From JALOOX01 sp964557955 (GTDB lineage Bacteria; Desulfobacterota; Syntrophobacteria; Syntrophobacterales; Syntrophobacteraceae), in NCBI GenBank assembly GCA_964557955.1, contig CAZLCS010000020.1, positions 1 to 64,000 on the forward strand: a stretch of DNA of 64,000 bases, written 5' to 3'. Below the pieces are notes generated by a model. That model was not told where the DNA came from, did not search any database, and worked only from the letters and a program-made list of their open reading frames with translations. How positions within the stretch are numbered: the first letter of the stretch is position 1; every line of letters begins with the position of its first letter. This document shows, piece by piece, positions 28,511 to 36,480 of the stretch. Position numbers and translations under genes: made by a program.

Positions 28511-31219
28511 ATGAAAATGGTCAAGCTCACCCTGGATGGCAGGGATGTGTCGGTTCCGGAAGGGACTACGATACTGCAGGCGGCGAAGAGTGCGGGGATC
28601 AGGATTCCGACGCTCTGCTTTCACGAACGGCTCAAGCCCATTGGATCGTGTGGGCTGTGCATCGTGGAAGTCGACGGGCATTCGGCGCCGGTGACCTCCT
28701 GCGAGACACCAGCGATGGACGGCATGATGGTGACTACCCAGTCGGACAATTTGACGGCCTTGCGGGAGGAGTCGCTGAAAGTCATGCTGGTCCATCATCC
28801 TCTGGACTGCCCCATCTGCGACAAGGCGGGTGATTGTCGGCTCCAGGACCTCGTGGTCGAGCATGGCATCACGGGAGTCGAGCCGCCGGAGCCGACCTCC
28901 AAGTTTACCGAACCCTACACCAGGGCCTTCATCAAGTCCTGGCCTCAGCGGTGCGTGCTGTGCCTGCGATGCGTTCACGCCTGCAGGGAGATCCAGGGGA
29001 TAGGGGCTCTCTCGGTCGTGAACGGCGAGGGTGGTCCGCACATCGCCTACGATGAAAAGAAATGCGTTCAATGTGGGGAGTGCATTCAGCTGTGTCCCAC
29101 CGGCACCCTCGTGGAAAAGCGTACAAGCTACCGGTGGCGGACGTGGGAGGAGGATCGAAAGGTTCAGACGACCTGTCCCTATTGCGGCGTCGGCTGTCAG
29201 CAGTGGCTCCATGTGAAAAAGGGGAAAGTGGTCAAAGTGTCGGGCGTCGAAGGGGCCGTTCCCAACGACGGGAGGCTCTGCGTCAAGGGCCGTTACGGTT
29301 TCGATTTCATCGATCACCCCGATCGGCTGACGATGCCTCTCATCAGGGAAAACGGCTCTTTCAAGGAAGCCTCCTGGGACCAGGCCCTGCGGCTGGTGGC
29401 CAAGAGATTGAAATCGATCCGGGAAGCGCACGGCCCCGATGCGCTGGCCTTCTTCAGCTCGGCCCGGGTCACCAACGAAGAGAACTACCTCATGCAGAAG
29501 CTCGCCCGGGCAGTCATGGGGACCAACAACGTCGATCACTGCGCTCGACTGTGCCATGCCTCGACGGTGGCCGGGCTTGCGATTTCCTTTGGCAGCGGGG
29601 CCATGACCAACTCGATCGAGGAGCTCGAGCGCTCCGACGTGGTGCTCATCACCGGCTCCAACACTTCGGAGAATCACCCGGTGATCTCCACCTATATCAA
29701 GCGTGGGGTCCTGAACGGACGGACGAAGCTCATCGTGGTGGATCCGCGGCACATCGACCTGGTGGATCACGGAGCCCTCTGGCTGCGCCAGAAGCCAGGC
29801 ACGGACGTGGCCTGGATCAACGGCATGATGCACGTGATCATCAAGGAAGAGCTTTACGACAAGGAATACGTGGCTGAACGAACCGAGGGCTTCGAGGCGG
29901 TGAAGGAGCTGGTCGCCGCTTATACCCCCGAGCGAGTCGAGGAGATCACCTCCATCCCGAAAGACGACCTGGTCGCAGCGGCCCGGCTCTATGCGGGGGC
30001 CCCGGCGGCATCCATCGTTTATGCCATGGGGATCACTCAGCACACCACAGGCACCGACAATGTGAAAAGCATTGCCAATCTGGCCATGCTGTGCGGCAAC
30101 GTCGGCATCGAATCGGGCGGCGTGAACCCGCTGAGAGGCCAGAACAACGTTCAGGGGGCCTGCGACATGGGGGCACTTCCCAACGTCTATTCCGGGTATC
30201 AGGCGGTGACCGTGCCGGAGCTGCGGGAGAAGATGGCCAAAGCCTGGGGAGTGCGGGAACTGCCGGGAAACGTGGGGCTCACCATGCTCGAGGCCATGGC
30301 GGCCGCGGCGAAGGGGCAAATCAAGGGGCTCTACATCATGGGCGAGAACCCCATGGTGAGCGAGCCGGACATCCAGCACGTCGAGGAGGAGCTCAAGTCC
30401 CTCGACTTCCTGGTCGTCCAGGACATCTTCCTGACGGAAACGGCCCGGCTGGCCCACGTGGTGCTGCCGTCGGCATGCTTTGCGGAGAAGGACGGCACAT
30501 TCACCAACACTGAAAGGCGGGTTCAGCTGGTGCGTAAGGTGATTGAACCGCCGGGGCAGGCCCGCTCCGACTGGGAGATCCTGTGCGCCGTCTCAAGCCG
30601 GCTGGGCTATGAAATGAGCTATCCCGATGTGGAGGCCGTCTTCAACGAAATGGCGGCCGTGACGCCTTCCTATGCCGGCATGGATTACGCCCGCCTGGCG
30701 ACCGGGGGCTTGCAGTGGCCGTGTCCGACCAAGGACCATCCCGGTTCCCGGTATCTTCACCGGGGCCAGTTCACTCGGGGCAAGGGGTTGTTTGCGGCCA
30801 TCGAGTGGATTCCCCCCGCCGAGTCGCCGAGTGAGGACTATCCCTTCATCCTCACCACCGGCCGGGTACTCTACCATTACCACACGGGCAGCATGACCCG
30901 ACGATCAGCGGGGCTGAACGAGATCTGCCCCGAGTGCTGGGTGGAGATTCACCCCAGGGATGCCGAGGCATTAGACATCCGGGATGGCGAGGTCATTGGG
31001 GTCAGCACCCGTCGAGGCCGGATCGAGGCCAAGGCAAGTGTGGGTCAGATGACGGACGAGCGGACGATTTTCATCCCGTTCCATTTCTTTGAGGCCGCAG
31101 CCAACCGCCTGACGATCGCAGCGGTCGATCCCGTCGCCAAGATCCCGGAGTACAAGGTGTGCGCCGCGAGGGTGGAAAAGCTGAAGGCGCAGAGTGCATG
31201 CGCCGGCTGCAGCCAATGA
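28511..31219 (+). CDS. fdhA: Formate dehydrogenase, molybdenum/tungsten catalytic subunit
   Basis: A 902-residue cytoplasmic enzyme (no Tat signal) that oxidises formate or reduces CO2. In order: a 2Fe-2S domain (CGLC, residues 1-75), a His/Cys cluster (HHPLDCPICDKAGDC), two 4Fe-4S clusters (CVLCLRCVHAC; CVQCGECIQLCPTG), a further 4Fe-4S site CPYCGVGC, and the Mo/W bis-pyranopterin domain. The catalytic segment is NNVDHCARLCHASTVAGL. Cys348, codon TGC at 29552-29554, stands where many homologues have selenocysteine. This layout is that of NAD- or Hdr-linked enzymes. ATG 28511 has AAAGGAG upstream. Neighbouring HdrA proteins are the likely electron acceptors. Confidence 0.94.
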   Translation: MKMVKLTLDGRDVSVPEGTTILQAAKSAGIRIPTLCFHERLKPIGSCGLCIVEVDGHSAPVTSCETPAMDGMMVTTQSDNLTALREESLKVMLVHHPLDCPICDKAGDCRLQDLVVEHGITGVEPPEPTSKFTEPYTRAFIKSWPQRCVLCLRCVHACREIQGIGALSVVNGEGGPHIAYDEKKCVQCGECIQLCPTGTLVEKRTSYRWRTWEEDRKVQTTCPYCGVGCQQWLHVKKGKVVKVSGVEGAVPNDGRLCVKGRYGFDFIDHPDRLTMPLIRENGSFKEASWDQALRLVAKRLKSIREAHGPDALAFFSSARVTNEENYLMQKLARAVMGTNNVDHCARLCHASTVAGLAISFGSGAMTNSIEELERSDVVLITGSNTSENHPVISTYIKRGVLNGRTKLIVVDPRHIDLVDHGALWLRQKPGTDVAWINGMMHVIIKEELYDKEYVAERTEGFEAVKELVAAYTPERVEEITSIPKDDLVAAARLYAGAPAASIVYAMGITQHTTGTDNVKSIANLAMLCGNVGIESGGVNPLRGQNNVQGACDMGALPNVYSGYQAVTVPELREKMAKAWGVRELPGNVGLTMLEAMAAAAKGQIKGLYIMGENPMVSEPDIQHVEEELKSLDFLVVQDIFLTETARLAHVVLPSACFAEKDGTFTNTERRVQLVRKVIEPPGQARSDWEILCAVSSRLGYEMSYPDVEAVFNEMAAVTPSYAGMDYARLATGGLQWPCPTKDHPGSRYLHRGQFTRGKGLFAAIEWIPPAESPSEDYPFILTTGRVLYHYHTGSMTRRSAGLNEICPECWVEIHPRDAEALDIRDGEVIGVSTRRGRIEAKASVGQMTDERTIFIPFHFFEAAANRLTIAAVDPVAKIPEYKVCAARVEKLKAQSACAGCSQ

Positions 31220-31284
31220 ATGAATGAAGGAATGAAGGAAGGAAGGAAAGGTCACTCATGATGCATCAGATTTGCGGGTGGTTG

Positions 31285-31706
31285 ATGATGAAACAACGAA
31301 TCGGATTTCCAATGCTGCTGCTGGTTGCTGCCGTTTTCCTGGCGCAGTGCTCCAGCTTCCAGGGAAGGCCGTCCACGGAGTCCGAGCCCATCCAGACGGG
31401 CGGCACCCCGTGATCGAGTTCGCCGAGACGAGCCATGACATGGGGCAGGTGGCTGCCGGCGGTGAATACAGTCATGAATTCGTGGTGCGGAACAAGGGCA
31501 CGGGCATGCTGCAAATCAAAAAAGTGCTCCCCGGGTGCGGCTCGACCGCATTTTGGGACAAGAAGATCTCTCCCGGAAAAGAGGGCAGGATCAAAGTCAC
31601 CGTCATGGCTTCCGATTGCTCGGACTACTACAAGCGATCGATCGTCGTCACGACCAACGATCCTAAAACCCCATTCCAGATCCTCTACCTGACGGGCCAT
31701 CGATAA
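31285..31706 (+). pseudogene. DUF1573 lipoprotein gene with a frameshift
   Basis: Two pieces of one protein lie in different frames. The first (31285-31413) encodes MMKQRIGFPMLLLVAAVFLAQC, a signal peptide with lipobox, and stops at TGA 31411. The second, from about 31410 in the next frame, encodes the DUF1573 domain (VIEFAETSHDMGQVAAGG, FVVRNKGTGMLQIKKVLPGCGS, GRIKVTV). Adding one C to the CCCC run at 31406-31409 joins them as GGTPVIEF. This could be a real mutation or a sequencing error. A coupled GTGA restart is a weaker alternative. The role of DUF1573 lipoproteins is unknown. It lies between the fdhA and hdrA genes. Confidence 0.7.
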
Positions 31707-31738
31707 GACGTTCAAAGGCTCTCGGCAGAAAGGACAGC

Positions 31739-34195
31739 ATGTCGGATAAGGAGAGAGGCACACGCAGCACAAACGGTCCCCGGGTGGGGGTCTTCATCTG
31801 CCATTGCGGGCTGAACATCGGGAGGACCGTCGACTGTGCACGGGTGGCCGAGGCGGCCTCGGGCTTCGAGGATGTGGTCGTGGCGAAAGATATTCCCTAC
31901 GCCTGCTCCGAGCCCGGGCAGCAGGGCATTCGGGAGGACATTACAGCCCATCGCCTCGATCGGGTGGTGGTGGCGTCCTGCTCGCCGAGGCTTCATGAGC
32001 CCACCTTCCGGCAGATGGTGCAGGCTGCCGGGATCAATCCCTTCCTGTTTGAAATGGCCAACATCCGCGAGCATTGCAGCTGGGTGCACATGCACGACCC
32101 GGAGGCGGCGGCGCAGAAGGCCGTTGACCTTACCAGGATGGCCGTCGCCCGGGTGCGACACCTCCGCCCCCTGACGCCGGAAGCCATACCGCTGACCAGG
32201 CGGACCCTGGTCATTGGCGGAGGCGTTGCGGGGATTCAGACCTCCCTGGATTTGGCCGATTCCGGCTACGATGTCGTCCTGGTGGAAAAGGAGCCCTCCA
32301 TCGGCGGCATCATGGCGCGGCTCGACAAGACCTTTCCGACCATCGACTGCTCTATCTGCATCCTCGGCCCCAAGATGGCCGATGTCGGAAAGCATCCGAA
32401 AATCCGGCTTTATACCCTGAGCGAGGTGGTGGACGTCCAGGGTTACGTCGGCAATTTCGACGTCAGAATTCTTAAGAGAGCGCGTTATGTTCATGAGAAG
32501 GAATGCTCGGCGTGCGGTGAATGCGCCAGGGTGTGCCCCGTCGTGCGGCCCAACGAGTTCGACCAGGGGCTCGCATCGAGAAAGGCCATCTATTCCCCCT
32601 TTCCGCAGGCGGTTCCCTCTGCATATGTCCTGAACGGCCACGAGTGTCTGGGCGGAAACCCCGTCGTCTGCGGCAAATGCATGGAGGTCTGCACCAAGAG
32701 GTGCATCGATTTCAACATGTCCGACGAAGAAGTGGTCGAGCGGGTGGGCACCATCGTCGTGGCCACGGGCGTCGAGACCTACGATCCCACCGAGATGGAC
32801 GAGTACGGGTACACCCGGTTCGAGAACGTGCTCACCAGCGTGGAATTCGAGCGCCTCATCAATGCGGGAGGTCCCACTCGGGGCGGGATCATCCGCCCCG
32901 GGGACAGGAAGCACCCCCGATCCATCGGGTTCGTCCAGTGTGTGGGCTCGCGCTCCGTTCAAAAAGGCCACGCCTACTGCTCCAACGTCTGCTGCATGAA
33001 TACCGTCAAGAGCACGCTCATCGCAAGGGAGCACGACCCCGATTTGGAGATCAAGGTTTTCTACGTCGACATCCGGGCGTACGGCAAAGGCTTCGAAGAT
33101 CTCTACCGGAGGAGCCGGTCGCTCGGCGTGCAGTACATCCGGGGACTTCCCGGGACGGTCGAGGAGCTGCCCGCCGGCGGCCTGCGGGTCGCCGTGGAGA
33201 ATGGTGCAGCGGGGGGCGTCCAGTTCCACGACCTGGACATGCTGGTGCTGGCGGTTGGAGTGAAGCCGGCCGGATCGACGCGGAAGCTTCAGGAGATGCT
33301 CGGACTCCAGCTCACGCCGGACGGTTTCTTCCTCGAGGCCCACCCGAAGCTTCAGCCCGTGGATGCAGCCACACGGGGTATCTTCTTTGCCGGTTGTGCG
33401 GAGGGCCCCAAGGACATCAAGGACAGCGTAACCCAGGCGTCGGCCGCAGCCATGCGTGCGGTGCGGCTCATGCACCCGGGAAGCATCCTGACCGAGCCCA
33501 TCACTTCCGAGGTGGTGGAAGAGCACTGCAAGGCGTGCGGGAAATGCGCCGAGGTCTGTCCCTACCACGCCATCACGGTGGACATGAAGAGGAAGGTCAA
33601 AGCTTCCGTCAACTCGGCGGCCTGCATGGGGTGCGGCGCCTGTGCGGCCGAGTGCCGGTTCGGCGCCATCACCATGAACCATTTCACCGATGTCCAGATT
33701 CTCGACCAGATCGATGCCCTCCTGGCGGATAACCCAAATGAAAAGGTCCTGGCCTTTGCGTGCAACTGGTGCTCCTACGCCGGCGCCGACTTTGCCGGCG
33801 TTTCGAGGATGCAGTATCCGCCGAGCGTGCACCTGATCCGTACCATGTGCTCAGGCCGCGTTTCGGAGGAGTTTCTGTGGCATGGCTTCAGGCGGGGGGC
33901 CCCGGTCATTCTCGTCAGTGGCTGCCACATCAATGACTGCCACTACATCAACGCCAACCACTGGACCGAAAAGCGCGTGCAACGCGTCCGCAGGAAGATG
34001 GAAAAGCTCGGCCTGCGCCCGGAGCGGCTGCAGCTCCAGTGGATCAGCGCGGCCGAGGGGGCCCTCTTCGCCCGGACCATGAGGAGCATGGAGGAGCTCA
34101 GGTTGACTGTTTCGGCCGAGGAAATCGATAGAACAAACAGGGTATTGGGTGAAGAGCGGAACCGGACCGAGTCCGGAGAATCCATGTCGTCTTGA
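31739..34195 (+). CDS. HdrA-MvhD fusion protein
   Basis: An 818-residue soluble flavoprotein. The N-terminal segment (VFICHCGLNIGRTVD, residues 15-30) and FAD fold (VIGGGVAGIQTSLDLADSGYDVVLVEKEPSIGG, near 160-195) mark HdrA, with TIDCSICILGPKM and the flavin-proximal cluster. Several 4Fe-4S sites follow: CSACGECARVCPV, CGKCMEVCTKRC, CKACGKCAEVCPY and CMGCGACAAEC. From about residue 665 a 2Fe-2S MvhD-like domain is fused (FACNWCSY, MCSGRVSEEF, GCHINDCHY). MvhD normally connects a hydrogenase or formate dehydrogenase to HdrA, so here it is probably the plug for FdhA. ATG 31739 follows AAAGGA. This protein and the giant HdrA would form a bifurcating formate/Hdr complex. Confidence 0.93.
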   Translation: MSDKERGTRSTNGPRVGVFICHCGLNIGRTVDCARVAEAASGFEDVVVAKDIPYACSEPGQQGIREDITAHRLDRVVVASCSPRLHEPTFRQMVQAAGINPFLFEMANIREHCSWVHMHDPEAAAQKAVDLTRMAVARVRHLRPLTPEAIPLTRRTLVIGGGVAGIQTSLDLADSGYDVVLVEKEPSIGGIMARLDKTFPTIDCSICILGPKMADVGKHPKIRLYTLSEVVDVQGYVGNFDVRILKRARYVHEKECSACGECARVCPVVRPNEFDQGLASRKAIYSPFPQAVPSAYVLNGHECLGGNPVVCGKCMEVCTKRCIDFNMSDEEVVERVGTIVVATGVETYDPTEMDEYGYTRFENVLTSVEFERLINAGGPTRGGIIRPGDRKHPRSIGFVQCVGSRSVQKGHAYCSNVCCMNTVKSTLIAREHDPDLEIKVFYVDIRAYGKGFEDLYRRSRSLGVQYIRGLPGTVEELPAGGLRVAVENGAAGGVQFHDLDMLVLAVGVKPAGSTRKLQEMLGLQLTPDGFFLEAHPKLQPVDAATRGIFFAGCAEGPKDIKDSVTQASAAAMRAVRLMHPGSILTEPITSEVVEEHCKACGKCAEVCPYHAITVDMKRKVKASVNSAACMGCGACAAECRFGAITMNHFTDVQILDQIDALLADNPNEKVLAFACNWCSYAGADFAGVSRMQYPPSVHLIRTMCSGRVSEEFLWHGFRRGAPVILVSGCHINDCHYINANHWTEKRVQRVRRKMEKLGLRPERLQLQWISAAEGALFARTMRSMEELRLTVSAEEIDRTNRVLGEERNRTESGESMSS

Positions 34196-34233
34196 AGCAC
34201 GATGCCAGGTGCTTCTTGAACGGTCGACCATGT

Positions 34234-34325
34234 GGGGGCAAAGGTGCTGGGCGCCCCGCGGGCTGCAAACCCGTTGGCCCGGTCTAGAAAACCGGGGGGA
34301 GGTTCGATTCCCCTTGCCCCCTCCA
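34234..34325 (+). tRNA. tRNA-Cys(GCA) with selenocysteine-tRNA-like fold
   Basis: The acceptor stem GGGGGCAA/TTGCCCCC (34234-34241 with 34314-34321) has eight Watson-Crick pairs. The discriminator is T (U73) and CCA is encoded. The T stem is four G-C pairs with one bulged A (34298-34302 with 34310-34313) around loop TTCGATT. The D arm at 34243-34255 has a loop of only 3-5 bases and there is no U8. The anticodon stem GCGGG/CCCGT encloses CTGCAAA, so the anticodon is GCA (reads UGC/UGU). The variable arm CCCGGT/ACCGGG (34278-34296) is long. The fold copies tRNA-Sec, but anticodon and U73 are those of tRNA-Cys. It lies 38 bases before selB. Confidence 0.88.
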
Positions 34326-34363
34326 ACTCATCTTTTTGGAACAATGCTGTGAGGATCGGATCC

Positions 34364-36037
34364 ATGGAGCGGCAGTTCACCATGGGTGTGGCGGGCCACG
34401 TGGATCACGGCAAGACCAGCCTGGTCCGGTGCCTTACCGGAATCGACACGGACCGCCTCAAGGAGGAGAAGCTGCGTGGCCTTACCATCGAGCCAGGCAT
34501 CGCACCGCTTTCTCTCCCGAAGACATCACGCAGAATCGCGCTCGTCGATGTACCGGGCCACAGCGATTACCTCAAGAATACGATCAGGGGACTGAGCAGT
34601 GTGGATTTGGCCATCCTGGTGGTCGCGGCCGACGACGGCGTCATGCCGCAGACACTGGATCACCTGGAAGTCCTCAAATTCCTTCGCGCCCAGACGGGAA
34701 TCGTGGTTCTGACCAAGACCGACCTGGTGGATCGAGAGACGGTAGACCTGGCCGAGCTGGAAATACGGGACCTCCTGGTCGGAACGTTCCTCGAGGGAAA
34801 GCCCGTGATCCCCTTTTCGGCTGTGGACGGAAGGGGATCACGAGAGGTTCTTGCAGCGATCGAAGCGGCGGCGGCGGAGCTGAAGGATGAGGCGGATGAG
34901 TCGTCCTTCCGGCTCTGGATCGACCAGGTGCGAAGTTTTTCCGGTTTTGGGACCGTGGTCAGCGGCACGGTCCTTTCCGGGAGCGTTTCGCGGGAAGATC
35001 CCGTTCTGCTTCTGCCTTCGGGAAAGGAGACCAGGGCCCGGTTCCTGGAAGTACACCACGAGAGAGTCGAGCGGGCGGTGAGAGGGCAGCGGGTGGGCGT
35101 CAACCTGCACCGGATCCCCAAGGATGAGGTCCATGTCGGGATGGCGCTGGCCTCCCCCGGTGTGCTCCGGGCGGGTTACCTCTTCAATGCGAGGCTCTCG
35201 CTCCTTCCAAGGGCTCGAAAGCCCATCACCGGGCGCCCGCAGGTGCGTCTTTTCGCGGGAACCTGCTCTGTGCGCGCTTTTGTCGTTCTCATGGAGGGGC
35301 AAAGGCTCAACCCCGGGGAAAGCACCCTGGTCCAGCTCCGCCTTCTCTCGCCTGTCGCCCTCATGCCCGGGGATCCTTTCGTGATTTCCCCCATGGATCG
35401 GCACACGGTCATCGGGGGCGGTTCCATCCTCGAGGCGGCCAGGGAAAAGTACCGGACGGTCAAGGCCGTTCAGACGGTTTCCTACCTGCTTTCACTGGAG
35501 CGGGGGGACGTTCGGGGAGTGGTTCAAAGGTACCTTACTCGAAACCTGTTCCAGCCCGTTTCGCCGGGGGAGTTGAGCCGGGAGACGGCTCTCGAGCTCG
35601 AGAAGATCCAGGCGGAAATCATGGCCGGAGTGACTCGTGGAGAGTTCTTCGAAATCGAGGGGAAGGGCTTTTTTGCGAAGGAGCGCCTCGATGCCCTCAA
35701 ACAGCGCACTGAGACCATCGTGAAGGAATTCTTCTCACAAAACCCTCTGGCTGCCTCCATGAAACCGCTGGAAATCAAGGGGCGTCTCTCTGCATCGCTG
35801 GATGACATTCTGCTCCAGAGAATTCTCGATCAGCTCCTCACAGAGGAAGCAATCATCCAAAGCGGCTCAGGTTATCGTCTGCCCGAGTTTCGGGTGAGGC
35901 TGCTTCCCGAACAGGAGAAACTGGCCGCTCTTCTGCTGCGGTATGCCCGCGAATCCGCCCTGGTGCCCTTCGGCGCAGGCAAGTTCTGCAAGTTCAACAC
36001 CCGCCTCCGGACCTTCAGCCAAACTGAAATACAGTAA
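34364..36037 (+). CDS. selB: SelB-like elongation factor, cut by an in-frame TAA
   Basis: SelB carries Sec-tRNA to the ribosome and binds the SECIS hairpin through C-terminal winged helices. Here 557 residues precede a TAA at 36035-36037. The GTPase domain shows GHVDHGKTSLVRCLTG, RGLTIEPGIAPL, DVPGHSDYLKNT and TKTD. EF-Tu-like domains 2 and 3 follow, then winged helices from about residue 375 (ERGDVRGVVQRYLTRN). DVPGH is followed by SDYLKNTIRG rather than the usual ERFVKNMLAG, so this may be a divergent SelB-type factor. The same frame continues after the TAA with the missing end. ATG 34364 has GAGGA upstream. The partner tRNA is next door, but has a Cys anticodon. Confidence 0.85.
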   Translation: MERQFTMGVAGHVDHGKTSLVRCLTGIDTDRLKEEKLRGLTIEPGIAPLSLPKTSRRIALVDVPGHSDYLKNTIRGLSSVDLAILVVAADDGVMPQTLDHLEVLKFLRAQTGIVVLTKTDLVDRETVDLAELEIRDLLVGTFLEGKPVIPFSAVDGRGSREVLAAIEAAAAELKDEADESSFRLWIDQVRSFSGFGTVVSGTVLSGSVSREDPVLLLPSGKETRARFLEVHHERVERAVRGQRVGVNLHRIPKDEVHVGMALASPGVLRAGYLFNARLSLLPRARKPITGRPQVRLFAGTCSVRAFVVLMEGQRLNPGESTLVQLRLLSPVALMPGDPFVISPMDRHTVIGGGSILEAAREKYRTVKAVQTVSYLLSLERGDVRGVVQRYLTRNLFQPVSPGELSRETALELEKIQAEIMAGVTRGEFFEIEGKGFFAKERLDALKQRTETIVKEFFSQNPLAASMKPLEIKGRLSASLDDILLQRILDQLLTEEAIIQSGSGYRLPEFRVRLLPEQEKLAALLLRYARESALVPFGAGKFCKFNTRLRTFSQTEIQ

Positions 36038-36367
36038 ATACTCGATCACTTGCGCGACCAAGGAAGACTCATCAGGCTCAACGACAACCGGTACCTCACC
36101 CCGGCCGCCCTCGAGGAGATCAAGACGAAGGTCAGTGCTGTGATTTCGGAACGGGGAGTCTTTGTCGTGGAAGATCTAAAGGAAGCTCTCGGCTATGGAA
36201 GGACCCGGGGAATCCCGGTGCTCGAATACCTGGACAACATCGGTTTCACAATTCGGATCGAGCAGGGGCGCGTTCTGAGATCGCCCGGGCCGCAATCGAG
36301 TGAATCACCCGACAGGCTGCCTCCGTCGCAGAAAGCCCGGGATTTGGAGCTTCTGGAAGGCCCGTAG
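36038..36367 (+). pseudogene. C-terminal winged-helix part of selB, separated by the TAA
   Basis: The frame of selB stays open for 109 codons after the stop. It reads ILDHLRDQGRLIRLNDNRYL, then VFVVEDLKEALGYGRTRGIP and VLEYLDNIGFTIRIEQGRVL, the classical end of SelB (winged helix 4, which binds SECIS RNA). The TAA sits where homologues usually have Glu or Lys, so a single base change (GAA or AAA to TAA) would explain it. No Shine-Dalgarno sequence or ATG is seen for separate translation. With read-through the protein would have the normal SelB length of about 667 residues. Confidence 0.8.
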
Positions 36368-36374
36368 TGTAGAA

Positions 36375-36427
36375 ATGGGGTCACACCTACACACTTGACA
36401 ATGTGAAATGTGTAGGTGTGACCCCAT
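36375..36427. repeat. Perfect long palindrome (REP-like hairpin)
   Basis: ATGGGGTCACACCTACAC (36375-36392) is repeated as its exact complement at 36410-36427, with a 17-base loop. No T-run follows, so it is not a simple terminator. The GGGGTCACACC ends recall hairpins mobilised by REP-associated (RAYT/IS200-like) transposases. It follows selB immediately. Confidence 0.8.
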
Positions 36428-36480
36428 GCCATTCCTACTCGATAGTGGCCGCTCCGGGAATTGCTGCCGTCGGGTCTACA

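Noticed and set aside
29552..29600. Possible SECIS hairpin after the FdhA catalytic codon
   Set aside because: The codon is TGC, not TGA, and I could not draw a stable stem with a GGU-type apical loop at the right distance.
28316..30457. Long open frame (713 codons) on the minus strand over fdhA
   Set aside because: It is antisense to an unmistakable formate dehydrogenase. High GC at third positions removes stops; the translation has no recognisable motif.
31712..33832. Long minus-strand frame (706 codons) over the HdrA-MvhD gene
   Set aside because: Shadow of the real plus-strand gene with all its Fe-S motifs; the antisense protein shows no family pattern.
34234..34325. Calling the tRNA a plain selC or a plain cysteine tRNA
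   Set aside because: The anticodon GCA and U73 argue against ordinary tRNA-Sec. The 8-bp acceptor, bulged 4-bp T stem, tiny D loop and long variable arm argue against an ordinary tRNA-Cys.
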